Source of the DNA: Perognathus longimembris pacificus
Taxonomy: Eukaryota; Chordata; Mammalia; Rodentia; Heteromyidae
Direction: 5' to 3'
Length of the DNA: 64,000 nt
Assembly: GCF_023159225.1 (NCBI RefSeq)
Contig: NC_063162.1
Location: 102,502,094 to 102,566,093 of the forward strand
The notes beneath the pieces are model-generated. The model saw nothing but the letters and a program-made list of their open reading frames with translations. It made no database searches and was not told the origin of the DNA. Position 1 is the stretch's first letter; each line of letters begins with the position of its first letter. Below, piece after piece: positions 44,964 through 56,469 of the stretch. A program made the position numbers and the translations under genes.

Positions 44964-45287
44964 CTTGAAAATACCAGGGCTGGAACTCAGAACCTGAGAT
45001 CTATCCCTTAGCTTATTGTTCAAGGCCGATGCTCTACCACTTGAGTTGCAGCTCCACTTCCAGCTTTTTGGTGGTGATTGTCAATAAGAGTCTCACGGAG
45101 GGCTGGGAATGTGGCTTAGTGGTAGAATGCTTGTCTGGCATGCATGAAGCCCTGGGTTCGATTCTGCATCACCACATAAACAGAAAAGGCCAGAAGTGGA
45201 TCTGTGGCTCAAGAGGTAGAGTGTTAGCCTTGAGCAACAAGAAGCCAAAAATAGTGCTCAGGCCCTGAGTCCCAAGCCCCAGGACTG

Positions 45288-45323
<36 letters not shown>

Positions 45324-45425
45324 AAGAGTCTCATGGATTTTCCTGCCCAAGCTGGCTTTGAACTGCGATCCTCAGATCTCAGCCTCTTGAGTAGCTAGAA
45401 TTATAGGTGTGAGCCACTAGCATAT
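44964..45425 (-). repeat. B1-headed dimeric SINE (antisense), split by IDL-Geo
   Basis: Parts at 44964-45099 and 45324-45425 join into one reverse dimer. The gap is filled by the SINE at 45100-45322. Confidence 0.8.
45100..45322 (+). repeat. IDL-Geo SINE, ID-proximal older subfamily
   Basis: A34 tail and AAGAGTCTCA(C/T)GGA duplications (45086-45099, 45324-45337). Head carries the 'GTCTGGCATGCATGAAG' and 'CATAAACAGAAAA' variants. Confidence 0.92.
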
Positions 45426-45954
45426 AGTAGAACAGTTTTGAACTAGGGCAAAAGCAAAGCCTCACAGAAATGAAGATACAAAGGAAGGAAAAACAGGGAC
45501 TTTGGGCTTTTTCTACTAGAAAGGGTCAGGTGCTTTGGTTCCGTCCAACTCGAAGCTGGAAACACGCTACATGCATCAGGGTTCCATCAGTGAGGAGAGG
45601 ACTGACTGTGGGGAGGGGGGTACCATCCCCATCAAGCCCCCAGGCCCCCAGCTCACCTCCAAGCATTTCAAAGATGTGCCTGCCAGGGCTATGCTGAGCC
45701 CAGCATTGTTTAACATTTTAATTAATGAATTGGCATTCAAAGTAACCTTGGTGAATGAAAGCCATGAATATAAACACACTGATTTATAGAAAAGCTGTTA
45801 GCTTTGGGGAACACAAAGGACATCTCTGGAGAGCCAGGATGCTCTGTATCTTGACCTGAGGATTTGTTAAATGAATCTAATTATTTGTGAAATATTTATC
45901 AGGTAGTTTATGTTCATATGTTTATTTTACTGTGTATCCTTAAATTCGAAAGTT

Positions 45955-45999
45955 CACACACACACACACACACACGCACGCACACACACACACACACAG
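45955..45999. repeat. (CA)n microsatellite
   Basis: CA units with two CG interruptions. Confidence 0.95.
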
Positions 46000-46157
46000 A
46001 GCAGACTTGGAGTGATAATTGTCTTAGCAGCAAGAACATACAATGTGGATGGAGGAGAATACTGATGAGAAGCCCATTTTCTTCTCTAACTTCCCAGAGC
46101 CAGTCGGTTCCACAGAGGAAGGGGTGCAACAGTAACTGAAAAATAGGAATGGGCATT

Positions 46158-46345
46158 AGCCAGGCACCAGTGGTTCATGCCTGTAATCCTTGTTACTCAG
46201 GAAGCTGATATTTGAGGATGGCAATACAAAGCCAGCTAGGGCAGGAAAGTCCATGAGACTCTTATTTCCAATTAACTACCTGAAAAACATAAGTGGCACT
46301 ATGTATGGCTCAGAGTGGTAGAGTGCTAGCCTTGAACAAAAAAGC
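46158..46345 (+). repeat. B1-headed dimeric SINE interrupted by IDL-Geo
   Basis: Sense dimer whose final part ('CCCAGAGACAGCACCCAGG') continues at 46568 after the inserted SINE. Confidence 0.75.
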
Positions 46346-46349
46346 CCAA

Positions 46350-46567
46350 AGGGCTGGGAATATGGCCTAGTGGTAGAGTGTTTGCCTCACATACATGAAG
46401 CCCTGGGTTTGAGTCCTCAGTACCACATGTATAGAAAAGGCCAGAAGTGGTACTGTGGCTCAAGTGGTTGAATGCTAGCCTTGAGCAAAAAAGAAGCCAG
46501 GGACAATGCTCAGGCCCTGAGTCCAAGGCCCAGGACTGGCATGCACACACACGCACACACACACACA
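46350..46567 (+). repeat. IDL-Geo SINE with CA tail
   Basis: Complete copy to 'CCAGGACTGGC', tail CACACACACG (46545-46567). Confidence 0.88.
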
Positions 46568-46639
46568 GCCCAGAGACAGCACCCAGGTGCAGAGTTCAAT
46601 CCCCATGACTGATAGAAAAAAACAATAATAACAACAAAA

Positions 46640-46880
46640 AAGACAGGCACCATGCCTATAATCCTATCTACTCTGGAGGTTGAGATCTGAGGACAATGGT
46701 TCAAATCCAGCTAAGGAAAGAAAGTTCATGAGATTCTTATCTCTAGTTAACTAACTACCAGAAAAAGCCAAAAGTGGAGCTGTGGCTCAAGTGATAGGAA
46801 ACAGAAACAAAGCTCAGAAACAGCATCCAGGCCCTGAGTTCCAATTCCAACAGCAGTGTGTGTGAACATGCATGCACATA

Positions 46881-46931
<51 letters not shown>
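46640..46931 (+). repeat. B1-headed dimeric SINE with (CA)n tail
   Basis: Sense dimer to about 46860, then about 24 CA units (46882-46931). Confidence 0.8.
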
Positions 46932-46934
<3 letters not shown>

Positions 46935-47217
46935 ATAGCAGGATTGAAAGCCGCCTATGAGATTGCCAGGCCCCCCGAATCCCCTTTCACCCTCCTTCTC
47001 CCATATTCGGCCAAGTGTCTAATTGTCCCTCCTCGCCCCAACCCCACCAAGCAGAAAACATTCCCTCAGGGTGGGCCGAGGCAACACATTGTCTTTTCAT
47101 CATGATGAATATAAAACATCAATTTGTTACAGTTTGCAGATTGCTTTGTGTTTGCTTATTTTAATTTAGGTAAGAATGTCAAGATGCCTAAATAATAATG
47201 AACTATATGATTGTCAA

Positions 47218-47286
47218 AGCTGAGGGTGTAGCTCAATGGTGCCTAGCATCCATAAGGTCCTAGGTTCAGTCTCCAACACACCACAT

Positions 47287-47320
<34 letters not shown>

Positions 47321-47321
47321 C
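47218..47321 (+). repeat. ID-type SINE with (CA)n tail
   Basis: 'GAGGGTGTAGCTCAATGG' A-box and 'GGTTCAGTCTCC' B-box, then CA repeat. Confidence 0.75.
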
Positions 47322-47756
47322 CTATATACTTCTTTTTCTTCTCTGCTGGACTTCACAACTGAAAAGGACTGAATGGATATAGAACCAGAGAAAACTGTGC
47401 ACGTGATCAAATATAATTGATTATAGTGAAAAGCTGTAGGCTCCACCTCCTTGAAGGTAGTTAAAAATGGAATGTGCAGACGGCCTTAAACGTGATCTGT
47501 TTCCTGAAGGACCTTTCCTAGTGGAAATTTTGCATTATGATAGTTTGTGTGGATTACCATTTGGGTCCCCCTGACATTCTGGGGATATTTTTTTGATTCC
47601 CAAAACAAAACAAAGCTATCTCATGCTTACTGTAACTCCAGATTTGTCTTTAAAGGATGCCCTTAAAGCCAGCAGAACCTGAGTTGTCTTGTCCAATGTC
47701 AGGCACACAGTTGGTATATAATAAATGCATGTTTAATTTCAAAATGAAGGAGCCAG

Positions 47757-47822
47757 GGATGGGAATGTAGCTAAGTGGTACATTGCTTGCCCAGCATTAC
47801 CGGGCCTGGGTTCAACCTCAGA
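47757..47822 (+). repeat. ID-type SINE
   Basis: 'GGGAATGTAGCTAAGTGGTA' to 'GGGTTCAACCTCAG', purine-rich tail to 47876. Confidence 0.7.
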
Positions 47823-48138
47823 CAAAGAAAGAAATAGGAGGACGAGGAGGATGGGGGAGGAAGAGGAGGAGAAGGAGCCAGTGTTGCGATAGTAAATGTG
47901 GACCAATGGACTCTGGGAGTAGAAGGAAAGCATTTTAAATTTCTTTGATGTCAATACAGCCCATGTGGCTGGCAGTGGTGACCTTACCAAGCTTAAAGCT
48001 GGGAAGAGAAAGGGACACTTATGAAGTTGTGCAGATAGCTGCCTGAGCAGCCTGCTGATTCAAGTCAAAGCTAGCTACATGCTCCTACCAGCAGTGTGGT
48101 ATCTATTCATGGTAATCTATATGAAGTCCCAGGACTGG

Positions 48139-48153
48139 AAAGAGAGAGAGAGG

Positions 48154-48222
<69 letters not shown>

Positions 48223-48237
48223 ATATTGGGGCTAACT

Positions 48238-48277
<40 letters not shown>

Positions 48278-48295
48278 GTCTCTCTCTCTCTCTCT
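48139..48295. repeat. Opposed (GA)n and (TC)n microsatellites
   Basis: About 75 bases of GA (48139-48219), a ~20-base spacer, then about 55 bases of TC (48240-48295). It forms a long inverted repeat. Confidence 0.95.
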
Positions 48296-48548
48296 TTGGC
48301 TGGACCTGGGTCTTGAGCTCTGGGTCTGGGTTCTGTCCTTGAGCTTTTGTGCTCAAAGCTAGCATTCTACCACTTGAGCCACTGTTCTATTTCTGGCTTT
48401 TTTTATGTGGGGGGGGGGGTGCATGCGTAGTTCAGTGAAGGTAAGAGTCTCATAGACATTCCTGCCTGAGCTGGCTTCCAACTGTGGTCCTTAATTCTCA
48501 GCCTCTTGAATAGCTAGGATTGTAGGTATGAGCCACCAGCACCTGGCT
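48296..48548 (-). repeat. B1-headed dimeric SINE (antisense)
   Basis: Reverse right monomer and head; the TC repeat occupies its tail position. Confidence 0.8.
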
Positions 48549-48561
48549 GGGATGTCTTACT

Positions 48562-48780
48562 TTCAAAATATGTATTACTTGGGAGGCTAAGATCTGAGGA
48601 TCACAGTTCAAAGCCAACCTGGGCAAAAAAATTCAATGAGACTCTTAACTCCAATTACCCACCAAAAAGCCAAAAGTAGAGCTGAGCACCAGCCTTGAGC
48701 AAAAAGAGCTAAGGGACAGAATCTAGACCCCGAGTTCAAGAGTTCAAGCTTCAGTACTGGCACCAAATAAACATATATGC

Positions 48781-48811
<31 letters not shown>

Positions 48812-48836
48812 CACACACACACACATATATATATAT
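48562..48836 (+). repeat. B1-headed dimeric SINE and (TA)/(CA) microsatellite
   Basis: Sense dimer to about 48765, followed by ATATAT/ACACAC alternation (48772-48836). Confidence 0.8.
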
Positions 48837-48924
48837 GTTGTTGTTGTTCTCTGTCCCACTTGTATGAGCAGACTCTACTCTGTAGGCTGTGGTCCAATAT
48901 GCTCTTCCCTTTAAAGGTAATACT

Positions 48925-49160
48925 GGACTCTGCATGTTGGTAGCTCACGCCTGTAATCCTAGCTACTCAGGAGGCTGAGATCTGAAGATCACGGTTTGAA
49001 GCCAGCCCGAGCAGAAAAGTCCCCATGAGACTCTTAGATCCAATGACCACTCAAAAACTGGAAGTACAGCTGTGGCTCAAAGTGGTAGAGCACTAGCCTT
49101 GAGCAAAAGAGCTCAGGGATAGTGCCTAGGCCCTGCGTTCAAGCCTTACAACCAACAAAA
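48925..49160 (+). repeat. B1-headed dimeric SINE
   Basis: Complete, with an AAATAAATAAA-type tail continuing to 49197. Confidence 0.88.
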
Positions 49161-49549
49161 AATAAATAAAAATTGTAAAAAAAATAAATAAATAAAGGTA
49201 ATACTGGGGTGATTGGGTCACAAGACAACCCACAAAGGCCCATATGTCTTACAACACACTGGAAGTCTAACATCATCTCAATAGTATTATTTAGGCTTTA
49301 GCCAAAGAAGACAAGATTGCATGCCACCTGGCCACAATCCCAGCACACGCTTCCACCATTTACCATCTGCCAGGACAGCAAGACTTCCAGCTGCCCCTAA
49401 GCACTCCAGCTACAAGCCATACCCACTCTACCTGTGCCCCTGTGATATCAAGAGCTGGCTAAAAGAACAGAAGGCTGAGATCTGAAAATTGCAGTTCGAA
49501 GCCAGTCATGATGGTGTTGCTGGGGCCAATGGCAGCAGCAGTAAACTAA

Positions 49550-49760
49550 TAACAACATTCATCATGTGTTTACATCTTTTCTATTTCAATCCTTGAAATA
49601 ATTGTGCTATCTTGTTCCATGCCAGGCATATATTTGGTATATAACAAATGTATCTTAATATGTGATGATATTCCACATTCCAGGTAAGAAACCCTCATTT
49701 TAGAGAGCACAAGTAATTTATTCAAGGTCACTTAGCTAGTGAGAAAGGAAGACCCTTATG
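49550..49760 (+). repeat. MIR relic
   Basis: 'TTTATTCAAGGTCACTTAGC' preceded by 'CCATGCCAGGCATATATTTG'. Confidence 0.55.
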
Positions 49761-50311
49761 AAAGGGTCTTTGGGGTAAACTTTATAAATAGAACATTTAA
49801 GGACAATGTTCACAATAACTTAGAAGCTCAAAGAGTATGGGTATTTATACATTTGTTTTTCAATTAGTTGGGCCTAACTAAAGCTTAACGAAGTCTACTC
49901 AGTATGAGAGGAGCTAAATGAAGGCTCAGGTTATAACAGTATGCTCTAAAATGCACAGTGACCTAGAAAATGCAAGGAGAAAGTGGAGAGATCAAGTGCT
50001 TAGGCTACTAGCACTAAGGCCTAGGGCACTGTGCCCTGAGATTTCCTGACTCTGAGATTATGTAAAATACCAGCCATGGGCAGTGCTGGAGGAAGACCCA
50101 TGGATCTCTGAACTACTACAACTTCTTTAGTCTTTAATTATTTCAGGATCTAAAAGGGAAAACTGTAATGGAGATTGTAAAGGGTGCCCCCATAGAGCCA
50201 TTATCCCACTTTCATGCTTTCCCTGTGTGCTAAGACCAATCATTCATATTCTCTACACGTCTATTTTTGTAAAAAGAATTATAATTGGTGCTTAAAAATA
50301 TTTTCAGGAGC

Positions 50312-50512
50312 CAGGCACCAGTACCTTATACCTATACCTTTGATCTGAGGATTAAAGTTCAAAGACAGCCATGGCAGGAAAGTTTGTGAGTTTCTTATTT
50401 CCAATTAATCTCCAAAATGCCGAAGTGGATCCGTGGTTCAAGTGGTAGAATGATAGTATTGAGCAACAAATCTCAGGAATAGTGCCCAGGCCCTGAGTTC
50501 AAGCCACACAAG

Positions 50513-50560
<48 letters not shown>
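50312..50560 (+). repeat. B1-headed dimeric SINE with (CA)n tail
   Basis: Sense dimer to 50512 then about 22 CA units. Confidence 0.8.
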
Positions 50561-50561
<1 letters not shown>

Positions 50562-50567
50562 CCCCAG

Positions 50568-50645
50568 GGGCTGCAGAGATAGCTCAGTGATAGTGTTATT
50601 ACCTACTTTATATGAGGCTTTGGGTTCAATCCTGAGCATCTGAAA
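50568..50645 (+). repeat. ID-type SINE
   Basis: 'GAGATAGCTCAGTGATAGTG' and 'GGGTTCAATCCTGAGCATC'. Confidence 0.65.
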
Positions 50646-50859
50646 ATAAATCAGCATTTTTAGATCTACAGGGAATGAAGAAATTATTCCACACATCTTT
50701 GGAGTAGATCTATTACTTCCTCAGTTACATTGAATGTGACTTTTACAAAGTTTGAGGTAGAATTGTTGAGACTTAAGTTCCACAGAGCCCTGTATATAGG
50801 ATCCAGGTTCAAGGTCCACTAGGGTGAATAGTTTGTGAAACTTAGTGGTTTACAGCTGT

Positions 50860-51025
50860 GATCCCAACAACTTGGGAGGTGTAAAGAAAAGGATCAACTT
50901 CTGAGACCCAGTTGAGCAAAAGGCAAGAGACAATATCTGAAAAATCGGGCTGGTGGTATGATTCATGGTACAGCACCTGTCTAGCAAGCACAAAGTCCTG
51001 AGTTCAAACACCAGTGCTGAAATTT
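50860..51025 (+). repeat. B1-type fragment with ID-like tail
   Basis: 'GTGATCCCAACAACTTGGGA' head relic, then 'GGGCTGGTGGTATGATTCAT' and 'GAGTTCAAACACC'. Confidence 0.6.
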
Positions 51026-51034
51026 AAAAAGTTA

Positions 51035-51260
51035 AACTCACACATACCATAGGAGTCAACCATGCTACTCCTAGGTATTTACCCAAGAGAAATTAAGTGC
51101 TGTAGCTCCACAAAAATCTATTCATGAATGTTCTTGGCAGCTTAATTTGTAACAGCCCCAAATTTAGTCCAAATGCTCATCTCAGGTAAGTGGGGAAACT
51201 AATAGTAGTTTTTAAACAGTAGCTTTTAAATGTTAATTATACCTTAGTAAAGGTGTTCAA
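51035..51260 (+). mobile_element. Old L1 ORF2 3'-end fragment
   Basis: 'CTACTCCTAGGTATTTACCC', 'AAGAGAAATTAA' and 'GAATGTTCTTGGCAGCTTAA' are the usual words of the distal L1 ORF2. Short and broken. Confidence 0.7.
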
Positions 51261-51354
51261 CAACAACAACAAAACCCCCAGGGTTTTGGCCCCATCCCAA
51301 GAGATTCACTTTCACAGGCCCAGAATGGTTTTCAGCATCAGTCCTTTGTTTTGT

Positions 51355-51476
51355 TTTGTTTCTTAAGACAGAGTCTTGCTAATGTAGCCCTGGTTACCTG
51401 AAACTCGTGGTCCTCCTGCCTCAGCCTCCCTAGTGTGGGATTGTACACATATGTCACCATGCCCAGCTCAGCCTTA
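51355..51476 (-). repeat. B1 SINE (antisense)
   Basis: 'AAGACAGAGTCTTGCTAATG' to 'GTCACCATGCCCAGCTCA', a fairly typical rodent B1 in reverse. Confidence 0.8.
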
Positions 51477-52454
51477 GTACTTTGGAGATGACCACAAGAG
51501 ACTAATGGGTAGCCCTGGATGAGAACTCAAAGTTTCCCCTTTGAAACACTAACAGGACTAGGAATGATATTAAGACGAATGAGGAAGTGGAGGACAAGGA
51601 ATTTAAGAAGGAAAAGTATGATGATTAATGAAGTCCATTTTTGCCTTAAGAGACAGCAAAGTCAGAGAATAGCTGGATCCACTAGGTGGCATCTGGACAC
51701 TTCTCTTAAGCAAGATATCCAGGAGCCTTGGAGATTGACTGGAGCATTGTCTGCGACATGTGTGAAGAGCACAGGGTGGGTGGTGGGGACACTGCCATTG
51801 TTCCTTTGATAGAGGAAGATATGCAGGCTTGTTAAAACAGAAAACAACTAACCATTCAGAGAAAGTGTTGGGCAGGGCCCTTGTGTTCTCCTCAGCCTGA
51901 CTTCAGAGACAGAGGAAATGAGATGATTGCAATGCCTGTGTTATTGCAGGTTTTGGAGTATAAGAAGCAGAGCCATTTATTCTGGGATTAAGTAACTCCT
52001 GAAAAGAAAATCAATAAAGCTCACAAGGAAAAGATCAAATGTCTTCCATTGTAGCACTGACTAGAAATCAGAGCCCCCAATGGAGCCAGCATTCCCTCCT
52101 CCACCAAGGAAAGCTTCCTATCTTTTATATTTTGCTTCTCCCCAAGCTATATTCACCTTGGGCCAGTCAAAGGACACTGATTAAAGATCATAAACCAGAA
52201 TCCACATTTTGTGATTCTATTCTCCTCCCTGAGCTGCTTCAATGGCCACCATCCCATCTGCAAGGCTCAGTCACGCTCAATCCTGTTGCCATCATCTGTC
52301 TGCTGCTGTGCTGACCCCAAAGCAGAGCCACAGTCACTTTCCCAAGTGACCATACCTCTCTAGTGAACCTCTAAGGGTCACAAACCTGGGTGGCCATGGT
52401 TTTGAGGAGAACAGTCTGTGCTTCATCAGAAAATGACTTCCTGAAGTTTTCAAG

Positions 52455-52590
52455 TCTTTTAAAAAATTTAATATTTTTGTCAAGGTGTTATACAGAAAGT
52501 TACAGTTATATGTAAGGTAGTGAGTACATTCTTGTGAAACTTGTTACCTCCTCCCTTGTTTTTCTCCCACCTTCCCTCCAAGTCTTTTGA
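52455..52590 (+). repeat. Unclassified interspersed repeat, copy C
   Basis: 'TTTTTGTCAAGGTGTTATAC', 'GTTACAGTTATATG' and 'CTTGTTACCTCCTCCC' with a pyrimidine-rich 3' side. Confidence 0.6.
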
Positions 52591-52942
52591 GTGAATGCCT
52601 TCCCTCCTTGGAATACTTCCTCCAGACACCAGTAGTGGACAGACTAGCCCTCTTCTTTGCTCACAGTAGCAGCTGATTCTTCCGGATGTTCAATGCATTT
52701 ATCCTAATAAGGCTTTCTGGCCAACCAGAAAAGTTCTCAGATTCTCAAAGAAGGCCTGCCTGATGCTCATCTGTGTGAGGCAACCGGGTACTCTCTTTCA
52801 GACTTGCTTTAGTTTCCTGCTATCCATGTTGTGTTTAGAGATGACCCAAAGATGTGGTGGCTCCTCTTTCTCCCCTCTATTTTTCAATTGCTGAGAAATT
52901 ATTTTCATTGAGTGCTGAGTTTATTTAAAATCTTATAAACAG

Positions 52943-53150
52943 GGGCTGGGGATATGGCCTAGTGGCAAGAGTGCCTGCCTCGGATACACGAGGCCCTAGG
53001 TTCGATTCCCCAGCACCACATATACGGAAAATGGCCAGAAGCGGCGCTGTGGCTCAAGTGGCAGAGTGCTAGCCTTGAGCGGGAAGAAGCCAGGGACAGT
53101 GCTCAGGCCCTGAGTCCAAGGCCCAAGACTGGCGCAAAAAAAAAAAAAAA
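52943..53150 (+). repeat. IDL-Geo SINE, CpG-rich young type
   Basis: Perfect AATCTTATAAACA duplications on both sides; carries the 'GAGCGGGAAGAAG' variant. Confidence 0.94.
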
Positions 53151-53429
53151 TCTTATAAACACTAGTGAGTACAATCATAACCTGATGAGTACCTGTGAAC
53201 CCACCACCAGGTGAAGAAAAATCACATTACCATCACTCCAGGGTCTCTAGTATATTCCACCCCAAATCCACTCCTTTTCCTCTCACCCCCCCCCCCAAGG
53301 CAAACCTTCTGCTGAAATTTATCATTCACTGGCATTTCTGGATAAATAGGTTAACTTGGTTTATTTTTAAACTTCTATTAATTGATTCATAGAATACACA
53401 TTCTCTTCAGACAACATTTTGTTTTTGTT

Positions 53430-53665
53430 TTTGGTCAGTCATGGAGCTTGAACTCAAGACCTGGGCACTATCCCTGAGCTTTTTGGCTCAAGGCTAGCAC
53501 TTTACCACTTTCAACCACAACTCCACTTCCAGTTTTTGAATGGTTAATTGGAGATAAGAATCTCACAGACTTTCCTGCCCTGCCTGGCTAAGAAACCACT
53601 ATACTCAGATCTCAGCCTCCTGAGTAGCTAGGATTACAGGCATTAGCCACTGGCACACAGCTAAC
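53430..53665 (-). repeat. B1-headed dimeric SINE (antisense)
   Basis: Full reverse dimer ending 'GCATTAGCCACTGGCACACAGC'-like. Confidence 0.8.
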
Positions 53666-53675
53666 ATTAAATTCT

Positions 53676-53889
53676 TCTTCTTTTTTTTTTTTTTTTGCTA
53701 GTCCCGGAGCCTAAACTCAGGGCCTGAGCACTGTCCCTGGCTTCTTTTTTGCTCAAGGCTAGCACTCTGCCACCTGAGCCACAGCGCCCCTTCTGGCCGT
53801 TTTCTATATATGTGGTGCTGAGGAATCAAATCCAGGGCCTTATGTATACAAGGCAAGCACTCTTGTCACTAGGCCATATTCCCAGCCCC
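53676..53889 (-). repeat. IDL-Geo SINE (antisense)
   Basis: Abuts the previous SINE; flanks ACATTAAATT and ACATTAAGTT are likely diverged duplications. Confidence 0.88.
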
Positions 53890-54019
53890 TCACATTAAGT
53901 TTTTGACAATGAGGAGAAGGGAAGACAAGAAGGCTAATGAGTGAAGATGATCATGGCATATTATATGTACTATGAAAATGTCATAACCAAACTGTTTTAC
54001 TTAAGTCATTTCTTTTAAA

Positions 54020-54350
54020 AGGCTAGGTGCGATGTTTCACATCTATAACCCTAGCTTCTTGGGAGGCAGACATTGGAAAGATTGTGATTCGATGCTAACC
54101 TGAGAAAAAAAAGTTAGCAAGATTCCATTTCAACATGTTCTAACAAGTGAGGGAAGATGATTACACGTATAGTCCCAGATATTGTAGAGGGATAGGTAGA
54201 GGTTCTCTAAGAGTAGCCACAGGCAAACGTGAGGCCCTATCTGAAAAATAACTAAATCCAAAACCAAACAAACCAGGGGCACAGCTCAGGCAGTAGAGTG
54301 CCAGCCTAACAAGCATGAGGCCCTAAATTCAAAATCCTACTACAGCCTGA
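54020..54350 (+). repeat. Composite SINE: B1-type monomers plus ID-like tail
   Basis: A 7SL-like head, a second B1-like segment ('AGTCCCAGATATTGTAGAGG') and an ID-like end ('GGCACAGCTCAGGCAGTAGA'). Confidence 0.6.
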
Positions 54351-54481
54351 GAAAAGAATGCAGACAAGAACTAGATAAACAGCACCAATTCACCTATTTT
54401 GGAGACACAGGCTTCTTATGGTAAGCCTCTCCAGACTGTACATGAATACTGGTATCAGATACCATAAACAAATACTATTGG

Positions 54482-54699
54482 GGGCTGGGAATATGGCCTA
54501 GTGGCAAGAGCACTTATCTTGTATACATGAAGCCCTGGGTTCGATTCCTCAGCACCACATATATAGAAAACGGCCAGAAGTGGCGCTGTGGCTCAAGTGG
54601 CAGAGTGCTAGCCTTGGGCAAAAAGAAGCCAGGGACAGTGCTCAGGCCCTGAGTCCAAGCCCCAGGACTGGCAAAAAAAAAAAAAAAAAAAAAAAAAAG
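54482..54699 (+). repeat. IDL-Geo SINE
   Basis: Intermediate-type head ('TTCGATTCCTCAGCACC'), A26 tail. Confidence 0.9.
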
Positions 54700-54789
54700 A
54701 TTCAAAAATATTGTTGCCTGTCATTAAAATTCAATGCTGTTGCAATACTTTATAGTATCCTACTATGTAACATACAGTTTTAAAAATGC

Positions 54790-55350
54790 ACCTACTCTTG
54801 ATGCCATTTGGGCTGTTGCCAAGGATTTCTATGGTGCACAATGTTGCTGAGAACATTCTTGAATATATCTCATGATGCACATTCACAAGAGTAGCTCTAG
54901 GACTGGAGTTTCTAGGTCAGAGCCAGATAATTTAAATTGCCAAGGTAAACCCAACTACTTTCCAAAACCAATGTTCCAGTTTACAATCCAGTGATCAATG
55001 ATGGTTTTCTTTTTCTTTTTTGGCCAGTCCTTGGACTCAGGGCCTGAGCACCGTCCCTGGCTTCTTCCCGCTCAAGGCTAGCACTCTGCCACCTGAGCCA
55101 CAGCGCCCCTTCTGGCCGTTTTCCATATATGTGGTGCTGGGGAATCGAACTGAGAGCTTCATGTGTAGGAGGCAAGCACTCTTGCCGCGAGGCCATATTC
55201 CCAGCCCCCAATGATGGTTTTCTTGAACTACATCTTCATCGCATTTGATTTGTCTAACTTCTTGTTTTTTTTAATCACACTGCTGGGTATAAAATGGTAT
55301 TTCCTTTTTTTTACAAGATTGTCAGGGAGGCTGAATATATTCATGTTCAT
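54790..55350 (-). mobile_element. Old L1 3' region (antisense), split by a SINE
   Basis: 'CAATGTTGCTGAGAACATTC', 'CTACTTTCCAAAACCAATG' and 'GGGTATAAAATGGTATTTCC' follow the order of antisense L1M ORF2/3' UTR. Interrupted at 55012-55208. Confidence 0.65.
55012..55208 (-). repeat. IDL-Geo SINE (antisense)
   Basis: Identical CAATGATGGTTTTCTT duplications at 54996-55011 and 55209-55224. Confidence 0.94.
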
Positions 55351-55989
55351 TGGCCGTGCTCTGGGCTCTCTGTTAAAGAATAAGGGCACTGGTATTTTCC
55401 TGGCTGCGGCATGTTCCTGATATCTCCTCAGTCCTAGAAGGCGTCTGAGATTAGAACATTGCTCCAGGATCAGCAAAAGAACCAGGAAGATAAGAAAGTA
55501 CCTTAACAGTGAAGTGACTTAGTAGCAAGATATTTAAATACACCTCCAATCCTGAGGTTGGTTAAAGCCAATCACCGAAACAGTGATAAGACATGGGAAA
55601 GAGGTGAGGCTAGTGGTTGGATAAGGTCAAATGCAATAGGAGCTGTTAAGGACTGGGGTTACTGGATGGAAAGAAATTGGCTCCTCCCCCAAATGGTTTC
55701 TTTTGTGTATGGGCTACCCAGGTATGGGAAAGTCTACCCCTGCACATTTGTGCCTCTTTATCCTTCCCAGTTTAACCTTGACACTGGGAGTGGGTTTTAC
55801 AGAAAGGCGGGGGTCACTAGTTCAATCACCAATCCCAGGTGTAGGTCATCCCGTTGTTAATTTAAGGTTTTACAATTCTGCCTCCTCCAGGGAAGTCGCC
55901 GGGGACTTTCCTGCGCAGGCTAACTAACAGAAGCTGAACTTCAAGAACAGAAGTCCTAGTGTAGAATTGTTTTTGCTTTTTCTTTCTTT

Positions 55990-56200
55990 CTTTTTTTTTT
56001 TTTTTTGTCCAGTCCTGGGCCTTGGACTCAGGGCCTGAGCACTGTCCCTGGCTTCTTCTTGCTCAAGGCTAGCACTCTACCAGCTGAGCCACAGCGCCCC
56101 TTCTGGCCATTTTCCATATATGTGGTGCTGGGGAATCGAACAGAGCTTCACGTGTAGGAGGAGGCAAGCGCTCTTGCCACTAGGCCATATTCCAGCCCCT
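55990..56200 (-). repeat. IDL-Geo SINE (antisense)
   Basis: TTGCTTTTTCTTT duplications either side; lies a few hundred bases upstream of the EFCAB10 CpG-rich promoter. Confidence 0.9.
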
Positions 56201-56469
56201 TGCTTTTTCTTTTAAGGTATTTCGATTACTCCGCAGAGGCCCTTGCCACCTGCATCCCTACCGTCCCTCAAAACGACTGTCTCCTAAACTGGTCTTCAAG
56301 GCAAGCTAGTTCAGGAGCACACACATTCGAAAAAACTCAGGATCCAGGCACACTTTGTGTCCTCCCGTGACTGAAACAACGGGCCAGGGCTGGGTCCAGA
56401 GTCCAGGGTCCAGCCAATCGCATCGCCAACAGCATGAGGGCAGGGGACTGGCAATGCAAAGTCCTCACC

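Noticed and set aside
22877..50560. CRISPR-like arrays
   Set aside because: The regular repeats are dinucleotide microsatellites without unique spacers, in a mammalian genome.
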